Positions 36,002-46,375 of a stretch of 64,000 bases of DNA are shown in pieces. A program made the position numbers and the translations under genes. Each line of letters begins with the position of its first letter. The stretch's first letter is position 1. The DNA is from Betaproteobacteria bacterium (GTDB lineage: Bacteria; Pseudomonadota; Gammaproteobacteria; Burkholderiales; JAEUOS01): the NCBI GenBank assembly GCA_028292405.1, contig JAQGMJ010000011.1:1-64000 (forward strand), in the 5' to 3' direction. The notes beneath the pieces were generated by a model. The model saw only the letters and a program-made list of their open reading frames with translations. It was not told where the DNA came from and did not search any database.

Positions 36002-36778
36002 TCAGATCAATTCGTTGTGATAGTGATAATCGCGGGTGATATAGAGGCCCTTGCGCACTTCCACCGGCTTATCGCCATAGGTGTACGTCAGGCGTTCCAC
36101 CGACAACAAAGGCGAGCCCGGCGCCACCCGCAGCAACCGGGCGTCGGCGGGGGCGGCGGCAACGGCACGCACCTGCTCGTCGGCACGGATCATCTTGGTG
36201 CCGAACTCGCTCTCGAACAGGCTGTAGAGCGGCGCTTTCGACTCGGTCAGGCGCTCCGCCGTCAGCCCCTTGAACAGGCCGCCGGGCAGCCACAACTCGT
36301 CCAGAACGCAGGGCACGCCGTCGAAGGCCAGCACACGCTTGATGGTAATCACCGGCTCGCCGGCCTTCAGTTCCAGCGCACGGCTGACGTCCGCCGGCGC
36401 GCGCGCGCGCTTGCATTCGAGGATGGTGCTTTCCGGGTAACGCGGTTCGCCCTGGTTCGGCGTCAGACGTAAAAAGCGGAACTGGGTGCGCGGCTCGGTA
36501 TGGCTGGCGACGAAAGTGCCCTTGCCCTGGCGCCGCACCAGCAGGTGTTCTGCCGCCAGCTCATCCACTGCCTTGCGCACCGTGCCCTGGCTCACGCCGA
36601 AACGCCCCGCCAGCTCGATTTCACTGGGGATCATGTCGCCTGGCTTCCACTGCCCGCTCTCCAGTCCTTGGGTGATCAGGCCCTTGATCTGCTGGTACAG
36701 CGGACTGAAGGTGGCCGAACGCGCCGTGGGCGGGCCGGCGGAAGCAGGGTGAATTGCGCTGCGCGTGTCGGAATTCAT
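36002..36778 (-). CDS. GntR-family (HutC subfamily) transcriptional regulator
   Basis: 258 aa from the ATG at 36778 with GGAG seven bases upstream; the frame is open for 20 codons more without a ribosome site. N-terminal winged helix (about 28-95: SPLYQQIKGLITQGLESGQW, PSEIELAGRFGVSQGTVRKA, RRQGKGTFVA) and C-terminal UTRA ligand-binding domain (about 115-250). It diverges from mdh, with a 22-bp perfect palindrome between them. It likely represses itself and perhaps the mdh-prp-acn locus in response to a TCA or methylcitrate-pathway metabolite; the ligand is unknown. Confidence 0.9.
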   Translation of the reverse strand: MNSDTRSAIHPASAGPPTARSATFSPLYQQIKGLITQGLESGQWKPGDMIPSEIELAGRFGVSQGTVRKAVDELAAEHLLVRRQGKGTFVASHTEPRTQFRFLRLTPNQGEPRYPESTILECKRARAPADVSRALELKAGEPVITIKRVLAFDGVPCVLDELWLPGGLFKGLTAERLTESKAPLYSLFESEFGTKMIRADEQVRAVAAAPADARLLRVAPGSPLLSVERLTYTYGDKPVEVRKGLYITRDYHYHNELI

Positions 36779-36885
36779 CGGCGACTCCAATCTGCAATGC
36801 AACGAGAACGGGCCCGCGCGAGGGTACCCCCCGCCCATGGCCGGACGATTGAAACACAGGCTCCAGAGAACGTCTATCTCATGTT

Positions 36886-36907
36886 TTATATCTTATATAA
36901 GATATAA
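36886..36907. promoter_or_regulatory. 22-bp perfect palindrome, likely GntR operator
   Basis: Centred between 36896 and 36897, with the core TCTTATATAAGA extended by TTATA/TATAA on each side. It is extremely AT-rich in a GC-rich genome. It lies between the divergent regulator and mdh genes, nine bases upstream of the mdh -35 box, and would overlap a promoter for the regulator. Confidence 0.65.
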
Positions 36908-36915
36908 GACCCGCC

Positions 36916-36944
36916 TTGACTTCACCCGGCGTAATTTCTAAACT
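36916..36944 (+). promoter_or_regulatory. Candidate sigma-70 promoter of mdh
   Basis: TTGACT (36916-36921), 17-base spacer, TAAACT (36939-36944). It predicts a start near 36951 and a leader of about 150 bases before the mdh ATG at 37105. The rest of the 326-base gap (36779-37104) shows nothing else clear. Confidence 0.55.
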
Positions 36945-37104
36945 TCGGCCAGACCCGCGTAAAGCTCCCTCAAGCCCTCCCCGCCCTGCCTTGCCGGTGG
37001 CGGCATGGCCAACGGAACGCCTGTCACGCGCGCCACGCACAATTCCCTTATCATTCTCTCCCGCGCTTTACTCCTCACCCACTTTCCCCTCCGGAGAATC
37101 AATC

Positions 37105-38094
37105 ATGGCCAAATCTCCCATGCGCGTCGCCGTCACCGGCGCCGCTGGACAAATCGGTTACTCGCTGCTGTTCCGCATCGCCAATGGCGACATGCTGGGC
37201 CGCGACCAGCCGGTGATCCTGCAACTGCTGGAAATCCCGGACGAGAAAGCCCAGAAGGCGCTCAAGGGCGTGATGATGGAAATCGACGACTGCGCCTTCC
37301 CGCTGCTCGCCGGCATGACCGCCCACAGCGACCCGATGACCGCATTTAAAGACGCCGATGTCGGCCTGCTTGTCGGCGCCCGCCCGCGCGGCCCCGGCAT
37401 GGAGCGCAAGGACCTGCTCGCCGCCAATGCGCAAATCTTTACCGCGCAAGGCAAGGCGATCGACGCCGTCGCCTCGCGCAACGTCAAGATTTTGGTCGTC
37501 GGCAACCCGGCCAACACCAACGCCTACATCGCCAAGGAAACCGCCAAGAGCCTGCCGCCCACCGCGTTTTCCGCGATGCTGCGCCTGGACTACAACCGCG
37601 CCCTGTCGCAACTCTCCGCCAAGATCGGCAAGCCGGTCTCTTCGTTCAAGAAACTCACGGTGTGGGGCAACCACTCGCCCACCATGTACGCCGACTACCG
37701 CTTCGCCACCGCCGACGGCCAGTCCGTCAAGGAACTGGTGAACGACGCCGTGTGGAACAAGGACACGTTCCTGCCCACCGTCGGCAAGCGCGGCGCCGCC
37801 ATCATCGACGCGCGCGGCCTGTCTTCCGCCGCCTCCGCCGCCAACGCCGCCATCGACCATGTGCGCGACTGGCTGCTCGGCTCCAACGGCGAATGGGTCA
37901 CCATGGGCATTCCTTCCGACGGCAGCTACGGCATCCCCGAAGGCGTCATGTACGGCATGCCCGTCATCACCCAGCCGGGCGGCAAGTACGAGATCGTCAA
38001 AGGCCTGGAAATCGACACCTTCTCGCGCGAGCGCATGGACGCCACCCTGAAGGAACTGAACGAAGAGCGCGACGGCGTCAAGCACCTGCTCTAA
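37105..38094 (+). CDS. mdh: Malate dehydrogenase
   Basis: 329 aa, the length of the cytosolic-type enzyme used by betaproteobacteria. CCGGAGAATC precedes the ATG; an upstream open stretch is not coding. NAD site [17 protein letters not shown], substrate Arg region [22 protein letters not shown], and the catalytic His in [13 protein letters not shown] are present. It oxidises malate to oxaloacetate. First gene of the mdh-citE-like-prpBC locus and divergent from the GntR-type regulator. Confidence 0.97.
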   Translation: MAKSPMRVAVTGAAGQIGYSLLFRIANGDMLGRDQPVILQLLEIPDEKAQKALKGVMMEIDDCAFPLLAGMTAHSDPMTAFKDADVGLLVGARPRGPGMERKDLLAANAQIFTAQGKAIDAVASRNVKILVVGNPANTNAYIAKETAKSLPPTAFSAMLRLDYNRALSQLSAKIGKPVSSFKKLTVWGNHSPTMYADYRFATADGQSVKELVNDAVWNKDTFLPTVGKRGAAIIDARGLSSAASAANAAIDHVRDWLLGSNGEWVTMGIPSDGSYGIPEGVMYGMPVITQPGGKYEIVKGLEIDTFSRERMDATLKELNEERDGVKHLL

Positions 38095-38118
38095 GCCGCG
38101 CCTCCGGCATGCAGTCCG

Positions 38119-38177
38119 GCTGGTAGCGAAGCTCGTGGCACGGGTAGCGCCCGTGCCGGGAGAGGTTGGCTACCAGC
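38119..38177. repeat. Nested inverted repeat after mdh
   Basis: Outer perfect 9-bp stem GCTGGTAGC (38119-38127) with GCTACCAGC (38169-38177), enclosing an inner perfect 8-bp stem GGCACGGG (38137-38144) with CCCGTGCC (38150-38157). There is no T run. Possibly a REP-like extragenic palindrome or an mRNA-stabilising structure between mdh and the next gene. Confidence 0.6.
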
Positions 38178-38233
38178 GCGGCTGCAAGCCCGCTGTATAG
38201 CCGACCCTCCTGTAGTTTTTATCGCCTCCCCTC

Positions 38234-39232
38234 ATGCCTTTGCATCCCGACAAAGTCCTCTACACCGACGGCGCCCCGCTGCCGGTGATCCCGGTGTGCG
38301 AGCATTTCTCCGGGAATGAAAAATTCATCCGCAAGACCCTCGCCCTGCAGCGTGAAACCGCGCGCGGCGACAAGGCGGTGTTCGACCTGATCTGCGACCT
38401 CGAAGACGGCGCCGCCGCCGGTGCGGAAAAGCAGACCGCCGAGATGGTGGCCCACTGGGTGGCATCCGACGAAAACACCTTCGGCCGCGCCGGCGTGCGC
38501 ATCCACGATGCCAGCCACCCGCATTGCATGAAGGATGTGGAGATCATCGTCGGCCAGGCCGGCCACAAGCTCGCCTACATCACCCTGCCGAAGTGCGATA
38601 GCCGCATGGACGCACTGAAGGTGCTCTCCTATGTCGAGGAGCTGCGCACCGAGGCCGGCGTCAAGCGCCCGATCCCCATGCACGTGATGATCGAAACGCA
38701 CAACGGCCTGCGCGAAGTGTTCGACATCGTCTCCCTGCCCCTGATCGAGGGCGTGACCCTCGGCATCATGGACTTCGTCAGCGGCTTCGCCGGCGCCATT
38801 CCCGACACGGCCATGTCCTCCCCCGGCCAGTTCGACCACCCGCTGGTGCGCCGCGCCAAGCTGGAAATCGCCAGCGCGGGCCTCGGCAACGGCGCCATCC
38901 CGATCCACGGCATCACGCAAGAGTACAAAGACCCTTCCGTAGTCGAAGGCGACGCCCGCCGCGCCCGCGAAGAGTTCGGCTTCCTGCGCATGTACAGCAT
39001 CCACCCCGACCAGATCGGCCCGATCATCCGCGGCATGCAGCCGCGCGAGGCGGAAATCGCCGACGCCTCCGCCATCCTGCTCGCCGCCTACGCGAAGGAC
39101 TGGGGCCCGGTCGGCTACAAGGGCAAACTGCACGACCGCGCCAGCTTCCGCTACTACTGGCAACTGCTCAAGCGCGCGCAAGCCACCGGCACCGACGTGC
39201 CGGAAGAAGCGCGCGAGGCATTCTTCTCGTAA
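38234..39232 (+). CDS. HpcH/HpaI aldolase / citrate lyase beta-subunit family protein
   Basis: 332 aa. CitE-like barrel: FDLICDLEDGAAAGAEK holds the metal Glu/Asp, then the Arg in GRAGVRIHD, HVMIETHNGLREVF, and the family end YSIHPDQIGPI. Enzymes of this family cleave or form C-C bonds with CoA thioesters such as malyl-CoA, citramalyl-CoA or citryl-CoA. Its place between mdh and prpB suggests malyl- or citramalyl-CoA chemistry linked to propionate or acetate use; the substrate is not decided by sequence. No strong ribosome site is seen. The stop codon lies in an 11-bp tandem repeat. Confidence 0.88.
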   Translation: MPLHPDKVLYTDGAPLPVIPVCEHFSGNEKFIRKTLALQRETARGDKAVFDLICDLEDGAAAGAEKQTAEMVAHWVASDENTFGRAGVRIHDASHPHCMKDVEIIVGQAGHKLAYITLPKCDSRMDALKVLSYVEELRTEAGVKRPIPMHVMIETHNGLREVFDIVSLPLIEGVTLGIMDFVSGFAGAIPDTAMSSPGQFDHPLVRRAKLEIASAGLGNGAIPIHGITQEYKDPSVVEGDARRAREEFGFLRMYSIHPDQIGPIIRGMQPREAEIADASAILLAAYAKDWGPVGYKGKLHDRASFRYYWQLLKRAQATGTDVPEEAREAFFS

Positions 39233-39261
39233 ACCGTTTGTAAACCGTTTGTAAATCGTTT
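39229..39261. repeat. Three tandem 11-bp repeats
   Basis: GTAAACCGTTT at 39229-39239 and 39240-39250, and GTAAATCGTTT at 39251-39261. Each unit carries a TAA. Because the unit is 11 bases, the three TAA fall in three different frames, the first being the stop of the CitE-like gene. It ends 17 bases before prpB. Confidence 0.9.
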
Positions 39262-39278
39262 TCCCCGAGGCACACCCC

Positions 39279-40169
39279 ATGACCACCCCCGCTTCCGCCG
39301 GCGCCAGGTTCCGCCAGGCCGTCAAGGACGAAAACCCGCTGCAGGTGGTAGGCGCCATCACCGCCTACGCCGCCCGCATGGCCGAGCGCACCGGCTTCAA
39401 GGCCGTGTATCTCTCCGGCGGCGGCGTCGCCGCCAACTCGCTGGGCATGCCCGACCTCGGCATCAGTACCATGGAAGACGTGCTGACCGACGCCACCCGC
39501 ATCACCGAAGTCTGCTCTCTGCCGCTGATGGTCGACATCGACACCGGCTGGGGCGGCGCCTTCAATATCGCGAGAACGATCAAATCCTTTACGCGCGCCG
39601 GCGTCGCCGCCGTACACATGGAAGACCAGGTCTCCGCCAAGCGCTGCGGCCATCGCCCGGGCAAGGAAGTGGTGCCCAAGGAAGAAATGGTCGACCGTAT
39701 CAAGGCCGCGATGGACGCAAAGACGGACTCGCAATTCGTCGTCATGGCCCGCTGCGATGCGCTGGCCGCCGAAGGCATGTCGTCCATGCTCGACCGCATT
39801 GGCGCCTATGTCGAAGCCGGCGCCGACATGATCTTCCCCGAAGCCATCACCAAGCTGGAGCAATACAAGCAGGTGAAGGACGTGGTCAAGGTGCCGATCC
39901 TCGCCAACCTCACGGAGTTCGGCCAGACGCCCCTCTTCACCCTCGACGAGTTGCGCACGGTGAACGTCGACATCGCCCTCTACTGCTGTGGCGCCTACCG
40001 CGCGATGAACGCCGCTGCCCTTAACTTCTACGAAGTCCTGCGCAAGGAGGGTACGCAAAAGAATGCCGTGCCCACCATGCAAAGCCGCGCCGACCTCTAC
40101 GACTACCTCGGCTATCACCAATACGAAGACAAGCTCGACACCCTGTTCTCGCAGGGCAAGGGCAAGTAA
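39279..40169 (+). CDS. prpB: 2-methylisocitrate lyase
   Basis: 296 aa. Isocitrate lyase superfamily barrel with [16 protein letters not shown], metal-site [26 protein letters not shown] (catalytic Cys in KRCGH) and EAITKLEQY. The KRCGHRPGK form is that of PrpB rather than isocitrate lyase. It splits 2-methylisocitrate to pyruvate and succinate, last step of the methylcitrate cycle. It is followed by prpC after 52 bases. Confidence 0.96.
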   Translation: MTTPASAGARFRQAVKDENPLQVVGAITAYAARMAERTGFKAVYLSGGGVAANSLGMPDLGISTMEDVLTDATRITEVCSLPLMVDIDTGWGGAFNIARTIKSFTRAGVAAVHMEDQVSAKRCGHRPGKEVVPKEEMVDRIKAAMDAKTDSQFVVMARCDALAAEGMSSMLDRIGAYVEAGADMIFPEAITKLEQYKQVKDVVKVPILANLTEFGQTPLFTLDELRTVNVDIALYCCGAYRAMNAAALNFYEVLRKEGTQKNAVPTMQSRADLYDYLGYHQYEDKLDTLFSQGKGK

Positions 40170-40221
40170 CGCCAACCACAACAAAAGCAATCCCCCAGGG
40201 ACTTACCAAAGGAGTGTTTGA

Positions 40222-41382
40222 ATGAGTGAGCAAGCCGCCCCCGCCGCCGGCCCGAAGCCGAAAAAATCCGTCGCCTTGTCCGGCGTCACCGCGGGCAACA
40301 CCGCCCTGTGTACCGTCGGCCGCAGCGGCAACGACCTGCACTACCGCGGCTATGACATCCTCGACGTCGCCGACAGCTGCGAGTTCGAAGAAATTGCTTT
40401 CCTGCTGGTGCACGGCAAACTACCCACCGCCGCCGAGCTCAAAGGCTACAAACTCAAGCTCAAGTCCCTGCGCGGCCTGCCCGCCGCGGTGAAGTGGGCG
40501 CTCGAAGCCCTGCCCGCCGGCAGCCACCCGATGGACGTGATGCGCACCGGCGTCTCCGCGCTGGGCTGCGCCCTGCCCGAGAAGGACGACCACAACCACC
40601 CCGGCGCGCGCGACATCGCCGACCGCCTGATGGCATCCCTCGGCTCCATGCTGCTGTACTGGTTCCACTTCAGCAACAACGGCAAGCGTATCGAAGTGGA
40701 AACCGACGATGACTCCATCGGCGGCCACTTCCTGCACCTGCTGCACGGCAAAGAGCCGCCGGCCGACTGGGTGCGCGCCATGCACACCTCGCTCAACCTC
40801 TACGCCGAGCATGAGTTCAACGCCTCCACCTTCACCTGCCGCGTCATCGCAGGTACGGGTTCGGACATGTACTCGGCGATCACCGGCGGCATCGGCGCCC
40901 TGCGCGGCCCGAAGCACGGCGGCGCTAACGAAGTCGCCTTCGAAGTGCAAAAGCGCTACGAGACGCCCGACGAAGCCGAGGCCGACGCCCGCGCCCGCGT
41001 CGAGCGCAAGGAAGTGATCATCGGCTTCGGCCACCCGGTCTACACCGTCTCCGACCCGCGCAACAAGATCATCAAGGAAGTCGCGCGCAAGCTGTCGAAG
41101 GAAGCCGGCGACACCAAAATGTTCGAGATCGCCGACCGGCTTGAAGCCGTCATGTGGGACGCGAAAAAAATGTTCGCCAACCTCGACTGGTTCTCCGCCG
41201 TCTCGTACCACATGATGGGCGTGCCCACCCTCATGTTCACGCCGCTGTTCGTCATCGCCCGCACCTCCGGCTGGGCCGCGCACGTGATCGAGCAGCGCAT
41301 CGACGGCAAGATCATCCGCCCCGCCGCCAACTACACCGGCCCGGACGACAAGAAATTCGTCAAGCTGCGCGACCGGAAATGA
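40222..41382 (+). CDS. prpC: 2-methylcitrate synthase
   Basis: 386 aa; AAAGGAG before the ATG. Citrate synthase fold with the catalytic His of [25 protein letters not shown] (HPVY is the usual form in methylcitrate synthases, against HRVY in GltA) and the Asp in [11 protein letters not shown]. It lacks the N-terminal domain of gltA at 30.6 kb. It condenses propionyl-CoA with oxaloacetate. Confidence 0.96.
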   Translation: MSEQAAPAAGPKPKKSVALSGVTAGNTALCTVGRSGNDLHYRGYDILDVADSCEFEEIAFLLVHGKLPTAAELKGYKLKLKSLRGLPAAVKWALEALPAGSHPMDVMRTGVSALGCALPEKDDHNHPGARDIADRLMASLGSMLLYWFHFSNNGKRIEVETDDDSIGGHFLHLLHGKEPPADWVRAMHTSLNLYAEHEFNASTFTCRVIAGTGSDMYSAITGGIGALRGPKHGGANEVAFEVQKRYETPDEAEADARARVERKEVIIGFGHPVYTVSDPRNKIIKEVARKLSKEAGDTKMFEIADRLEAVMWDAKKMFANLDWFSAVSYHMMGVPTLMFTPLFVIARTSGWAAHVIEQRIDGKIIRPAANYTGPDDKKFVKLRDRK

Positions 41383-41482
41383 GGACGCACAAACGCGCTT
41401 GAGCACTAGGTTTTACCCCGGAGCCGGGGGGCTTCGGGTTTGCTGTTCCCTGTCACTCAATAAGCAAAAGAAGAGGAATAAA

Positions 41483-42028
41483 ATGAAACTTGCTCAATAT
41501 CTTGCAGCGATATCGATGGCGTCCTGCATGCTTCTTACGGGATGCGGAGGCTCCGTCACCCGCCCTGACTCGGCCTCGGTCGTCACACCGCTGGCCACCG
41601 CGAAGACCCACAAGGCCACCTTGGTAATGACCGACGCAATGAAAGCCAAGCTTACCGACAACCTGAGGTTCGACGAGAACGTGCTGGTCTCGATGATCAA
41701 CCGGCGCCTTGAAGTGGCCGGCGCGATTGCGGACGACGCGCCCTATTCCGTTGCCGTCACTATCACCGACGTCCGCGTACGCTCCTCCTTTTCCGCCGTG
41801 ATGTTCGGCTTCATGGCCGGCGACGACCATATCGTCGGCACCGTGGAATTGCGTAACGCCGAGATGAAGCCCGTGCACCAGTTCGAGGTCAAGGCCTCAT
41901 ATGCCTTCGGCGGCCTGGCCGGTGGCCAGGACTCCATGCGCATGGGCTACCTGTACGAAAAATTCTCCGAACTGGTTGTCATCGAACTACGCGGCCCGAC
42001 GGCGCCTGCCCCCAAAGCCTCCCAATAA
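41483..42028 (+). CDS. Lipoprotein, DUF4410-like
   Basis: 181 aa from the ATG at 41483, chosen for AGAGGAA upstream and a lipoprotein signal ending in the lipobox LLTGC (Cys at about residue 22). The mature part has a [22 protein letters not shown] helix and beta-strand repeats ([36 protein letters not shown]) with a Gly-rich GGLAGGQDS stretch, resembling DUF4410 lipoproteins. The function is unknown. It lies inside the prp locus with gaps of 100 and 32 bases and has no evident metabolic link. Confidence 0.75.
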   Translation: MKLAQYLAAISMASCMLLTGCGGSVTRPDSASVVTPLATAKTHKATLVMTDAMKAKLTDNLRFDENVLVSMINRRLEVAGAIADDAPYSVAVTITDVRVRSSFSAVMFGFMAGDDHIVGTVELRNAEMKPVHQFEVKASYAFGGLAGGQDSMRMGYLYEKFSELVVIELRGPTAPAPKASQ

Positions 42029-42060
42029 ATCCCATAAGCATCCCGACACCAAAGGAACCC

Positions 42061-43512
42061 ATGTCCGCCCACATTTCCAACGTCCGCCCCAAGGCCGACA
42101 AAGTCTTGACCGACATCGTCGACTACGTCCTGAAGTACAAGATCGAGTCCAAGCTCGCCTACGACACCGCGCGCAACTGCCTGATCGACACCCTCGGCTG
42201 CGGCCTCGAAGCGCTGGAATACCCCGCCTGCCGCAAGCTGATGGGCCCCATCGTCCCGGGCACCGTGGTGCCCAACGGCGCCAAGGTGCCCGGCACCCAG
42301 TTCGCGCTCGACCCGGTGCAGGCCGCTTTCAACATTGGCTGCATGATCCGCTGGCTGGACTTCAACGACACCTGGCTGGCCGCCGAATGGGGCCACCCGT
42401 CGGACAACCTGGGCGGCATCTTGGCGACGGCCGACTGGCTTTCGCGTAACGCCGTGGCCATGGGCAAAAAGCCGCTGACGATGAAGGCCGTGCTCACCGG
42501 CATGATCAAGGCGCACGAAATCCAGGGCTGCATCGCGCTGGAAAATTCCTTCAACAAGGTCGGCCTGGACCACGTGGTACTGGTGAAGGTGGCCTCCACC
42601 GCCGTCGTCTCCGAAATGCTGGGTCTCACCCGCGATGAAACCATCAACGCCGTCTCGCTCGCCTTCGTCGATGGCCAGTCGCTGCGCACCTATCGCCACT
42701 CCCCCAATACCGGCTCGCGCAAGAGCTGGGCGGCCGGCGACGCCACCTCGCGCGCCGTGCGCCTGGCGCTGATGGCCAAGACCGGCGAGATGGGCTACCC
42801 CTCGGTGCTCACCGCCAAGACCTGGGGCTTTTACGACGTGCTGTTCAAGGGCAACGAGTTCAAGTTCCAGCGCCCCTATGGTTCGTACGTAATGGAAAAC
42901 GTGCTGTTCAAGATTTCCTTCCCGGCCGAGTTCCACTCGCAGACCGCGGTCGAATGCGCCATGGAAATCCATCAGCAATTGGCGAAGGCCGGCAAGAAGC
43001 CGGAAGACATCAAGAAGATCACCATCCGCACCCACGAAGCCTGCATCCGCATCATCGACAAGAAGGGCCCGCTGGACAACCCGGCGGACCGCGACCACTG
43101 CATCCAGTACATGGTGGCCGTGCCGATCATCTTCGGGCGCCTCACCGCCGATGACTACGAAGACAGCGTGGCGAAGGACCCGCGCATCGACAAACTGCGC
43201 GACAAGATCGTCTGCGTCGAGGACAAGGCCTACACCCGCGACTATCACGATCCCAAGAAGCGCTCCATCGCCAACGCGCTCACGGTCGAATTCAACGACG
43301 GCAAGAAGCTCAAGGAAATCGTCTGCGAATACCCGATCGGCCACCGCCTGCGCCGCAAGGAAGGCATCCCCCTGCTCGAAGCCAAGTTCAGGATCAACCT
43401 GGCGCGCCAGTTCCCGGCACGCCAGCAGCAGAAAATCCTCGACGTCTCGCTGGACCAGAAGGCCCTCGAAGCCATGCCGGTGCACGAATATGTCGATTTG
43501 TACGTGATCTAA
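42061..43512 (+). CDS. prpD: 2-methylcitrate dehydratase, MmgE/PrpD family
   Basis: 483 aa, the same length as E. coli PrpD. Typical segments: [90 protein letters not shown] and the C-terminal [13 protein letters not shown]. It dehydrates 2-methylcitrate to 2-methylaconitate without a cluster; an aconitase then rehydrates it. It sits after the lipoprotein and before acnA, and a terminator follows it. Confidence 0.95.
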   Translation: MSAHISNVRPKADKVLTDIVDYVLKYKIESKLAYDTARNCLIDTLGCGLEALEYPACRKLMGPIVPGTVVPNGAKVPGTQFALDPVQAAFNIGCMIRWLDFNDTWLAAEWGHPSDNLGGILATADWLSRNAVAMGKKPLTMKAVLTGMIKAHEIQGCIALENSFNKVGLDHVVLVKVASTAVVSEMLGLTRDETINAVSLAFVDGQSLRTYRHSPNTGSRKSWAAGDATSRAVRLALMAKTGEMGYPSVLTAKTWGFYDVLFKGNEFKFQRPYGSYVMENVLFKISFPAEFHSQTAVECAMEIHQQLAKAGKKPEDIKKITIRTHEACIRIIDKKGPLDNPADRDHCIQYMVAVPIIFGRLTADDYEDSVAKDPRIDKLRDKIVCVEDKAYTRDYHDPKKRSIANALTVEFNDGKKLKEIVCEYPIGHRLRRKEGIPLLEAKFRINLARQFPARQQQKILDVSLDQKALEAMPVHEYVDLYVI

Positions 43513-43516
43513 AAAC

Positions 43517-43545
43517 AAACCCGGCGCATGCCGGGTTTTGCTTTT
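43517..43545 (+). terminator. prpD terminator
   Basis: Perfect 9-bp stem AAACCCGGC (43517-43525) with GCCGGGTTT (43530-43538), GCAT loop, then TGCTTTT. It separates prpD from acnA, which must have its own promoter in the following 115 bases. Confidence 0.88.
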
Positions 43546-43660
43546 GGACTGGTTGAACCTTGCATAAAATGCAGTGCCGAACCTTTAAGACGGCTTGAAT
43601 GCCGCCAGATGCAAGGAAGACGCCGCAACCGCAACAAAAACGCTCACTCTGGAGAGAACC

Positions 43661-46360
43661 ATGGCCCACCCATTCGCGAAGACCCTGAAATCGTTCAAGG
43701 CAGGCACCAAGACCGGCAGCTACTACTCGCTGCCTGAACTGGGTAAAGCGCTCAAGGTGGACGTATCCCGATTGCCGATCTCCATCCGCGTCGTGCTTGA
43801 GTCCGTGCTGCGTAATTGTGACGGCCAGAAGATCACCGCCGAGCACGTCAAGCAGCTCGCCGGCTGGAAGGCCAAGGCCGACCGGGTCGATGAGATTCCG
43901 TTCGTCGTCGCCCGGGTAGTGCTGCAGGACTTCACCGGCGTGCCCCTGCTGGCGGATCTGGCCGCGATGCGCAACGTCGCTGAGAAAATGGGCCAGGACC
44001 CGAAGAAAATCGAGCCACTGGTGCCGGTCGATCTCGTCGTCGATCACTCCGTGCAGATCGATTACTACCGCGAGCCGAATGCACTCGACCTCAACATGAA
44101 AATGGAATTCAAGCGCAACGAAGAGCGCTACCAGTTCCTCAAGTGGGGCATGCAGGCCTTCAGCACGTTCAAAGTTGTACCACCAGGCGTCGGCATCGTG
44201 CACCAGGTCAACCTCGAATACCTGGCGCGCGGCGTGTTCCAGAAAAACGGCGTCTACTACCCTGACTCCCTGGTCGGCACCGACAGCCACACCACCATGA
44301 TCAACGGCATCGGCGTGGTCGGCTGGGGTGTCGGCGGCATCGAGGCCGAGTCCGGCATGCTCGGCCAGCCGGTCTACTTTTTGACCCCGGACGTCGTCGG
44401 CGTCGAGTTCAAGGGCCGCCTGCGCGAAGGCTGCACCGCCACCGACCTGGTGCTCACCGTCACCGAACTGCTGCGTAAAGAGAAGGTCGTCGGCAAATTC
44501 GTCGAATTCTTCGGCGAAGGCGTGCCCACCCTCTCCCTGCCGGACCGCGCCACCCTGGGCAACATGGCGCCTGAATACGGCGCCACCATGGGCTTTTTCC
44601 CGGTGGACGACGTCACCATCGACTACTTCCAGGGCACCGGCCGCACCAAGGCCGAGATCGACGCATTCCAGGCCTACTTCAAGGCGCAAAAGATGTACGG
44701 CATCCCCAAGGCCGGCGACATCGACTACACCAAGGTCGTCACCCTCGACCTCGGCACCGTCGCCCCTTCGCTGGCCGGCCCGAAGCGCCCGCAAGACCGC
44801 ATCGAGATCGGCAACGTGAAGTCCACCTTCACCAGTCTGTTCTCCAAGCCCACCACCGAAAGCGGCTTCAACCAGCCCGCCGAAAAACTGGGCCAGACCT
44901 TCAGCACCAGCGACGGCATCAACCTGCACAACGGCGACGTGCTGATCGCCGCCATCACCTCCTGCACCAACACCTCCAACCCCAGCGTGCTGCTGGCGGC
45001 CGGCCTGCTGGCGAAGAAGGCGGTAGAGGCGGGCTTGACCGTGGCCCCGCACATCAAGACCTCGCTCGCTCCCGGCAGCCGCGTCGTCACCAACTACCTC
45101 ACCGCCGCCGGCCTGCTGCCCTACCTCGAAAAGCTCGGCTTCGGCGTCACCGCCTATGGCTGCACCACCTGCATCGGCAACGCTGGCGACCTGAGCGCGC
45201 CGATCAACGAGACCATCATCAAGAACGACATGGTCTGCGCCGCCGTACTCTCCGGCAACCGCAATTTCGAAGCGCGCATCCATCCCAACCTCAAGGGCAA
45301 CTTCCTCGCCTCCCCGCCCCTGGTCGTCGCCTACGCCATCGCCGGCAACGTCACCCGCGACCTGATGACCGAGCCCGTCGGCAAAGGCGCCGGCGGAAAA
45401 GACATCTACCTCGGCGACATCTGGCCCACGTCCATCGAGATCGCCAAGCTGATGAAGTTCGCCATGAACGCCAAGGTGTTCCGCGAAAACTATTCCGAGC
45501 TGATCAAGCCCGGCGACCTCTGGACCCAGATCAAGGGCGAAGAAAACGAAGTCTACGACTGGCCCAAGTCCACCTACATTGCCGAGCCGCCCTTCTTCGA
45601 AGGCTTCAGCATGACCCCCACCGGCGTGCCCGAAATCAAGGGCGCCCGCGTGCTCGCCATCCTCGGCGACTCCATCACCACCGACCACATCTCCCCCGCC
45701 GGCTCGATCAAGGACACCTCGCCCGCCGGCAGCTACCTGATCGGCAACAACGTCACCAAAGTGGATTTCAACTCCTACGGCGCCCGCCGCGGCAACCACG
45801 AAGTGATGATGCGCGGCACCTTCGCCAACGTGCGCATCAAAAACCTGATGATGCCGCCGAAAGCCGACGGCAGCCAGATCGAAGGCGGCGTCACCCTGCA
45901 CCAGCCCGACGGCGAACAAATGAGCATCTACGACGCCGCCATGAAGTACATGGCCGCCAGCACCCCCACGGTGGTCTTCGGCGGCGAAGAATATGGCTCC
46001 GGCTCCTCCCGCGACTGGGCCGCCAAGGGCCCCGCCCTGCTCGGCGTCAAGGCCGTGGTGGTCCGCTCCTACGAGCGCATCCACCGCGCCAACCTGATCG
46101 GCATGGGCGTGCTGCCCCTGCAATTCAAGGGCAGCGATACCGTCAAGTCACTCGGCATCACCGGCAACGAAACCTTCGACATCGAAGGCATCGGCACCGA
46201 CCCCAAGCCGCAGCAGGACTGCACGCTGGTGATCAAGCGGGCGGATGGCTCGACCCAGCGCGTTACCGTCATCCTGCGCATCGATACCGCGATCGAGGTC
46301 GAATACTTCAAGCACGGCGGCATCCTGCCGTATGTGCTGCGGCAGTTGCTGGCGGCGTGA
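43661..46360 (+). CDS. acnA: Aconitate hydratase A
   Basis: 899 aa from the ATG at 43661 with GGAGAG seven bases upstream; 22 more in-frame codons upstream have no ribosome site. Cluster ligands are in [11 protein letters not shown] and [42 protein letters not shown] and [12 protein letters not shown] complete the active site. The length and sequence suit AcnA, longer than AcnD of methylcitrate clusters (about 865 aa). It interconverts citrate and isocitrate and may also hydrate 2-methylaconitate for the prp pathway here, since no acnD/prpF is seen. Confidence 0.95.
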   Translation: MAHPFAKTLKSFKAGTKTGSYYSLPELGKALKVDVSRLPISIRVVLESVLRNCDGQKITAEHVKQLAGWKAKADRVDEIPFVVARVVLQDFTGVPLLADLAAMRNVAEKMGQDPKKIEPLVPVDLVVDHSVQIDYYREPNALDLNMKMEFKRNEERYQFLKWGMQAFSTFKVVPPGVGIVHQVNLEYLARGVFQKNGVYYPDSLVGTDSHTTMINGIGVVGWGVGGIEAESGMLGQPVYFLTPDVVGVEFKGRLREGCTATDLVLTVTELLRKEKVVGKFVEFFGEGVPTLSLPDRATLGNMAPEYGATMGFFPVDDVTIDYFQGTGRTKAEIDAFQAYFKAQKMYGIPKAGDIDYTKVVTLDLGTVAPSLAGPKRPQDRIEIGNVKSTFTSLFSKPTTESGFNQPAEKLGQTFSTSDGINLHNGDVLIAAITSCTNTSNPSVLLAAGLLAKKAVEAGLTVAPHIKTSLAPGSRVVTNYLTAAGLLPYLEKLGFGVTAYGCTTCIGNAGDLSAPINETIIKNDMVCAAVLSGNRNFEARIHPNLKGNFLASPPLVVAYAIAGNVTRDLMTEPVGKGAGGKDIYLGDIWPTSIEIAKLMKFAMNAKVFRENYSELIKPGDLWTQIKGEENEVYDWPKSTYIAEPPFFEGFSMTPTGVPEIKGARVLAILGDSITTDHISPAGSIKDTSPAGSYLIGNNVTKVDFNSYGARRGNHEVMMRGTFANVRIKNLMMPPKADGSQIEGGVTLHQPDGEQMSIYDAAMKYMAASTPTVVFGGEEYGSGSSRDWAAKGPALLGVKAVVVRSYERIHRANLIGMGVLPLQFKGSDTVKSLGITGNETFDIEGIGTDPKPQQDCTLVIKRADGSTQRVTVILRIDTAIEVEYFKHGGILPYVLRQLLAA

Positions 46361-46375
46361 GCCACATAGGCAAAT

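Noticed and set aside
39229-39261. Tandem repeat as a CRISPR fragment
   Set aside because: The units are 11 bases, directly abutting with no spacers, and no cas genes are nearby.
41383-41482. Terminator at CCCCGGAGCCGGGG between prpC and the lipoprotein gene
   Set aside because: The loop would be only two bases and no T run follows.
43394-46123. A 909-codon minus-strand open frame opposite acnA
   Set aside because: Low-complexity Gly/Ala/Val/His-rich translation and complete overlap with an intact aconitase gene.
43661-46360. Aconitase as AcnD of the methylcitrate cycle
   Set aside because: At 899 aa it is longer than AcnD, its N terminus and motifs fit AcnA, and no prpF gene follows.
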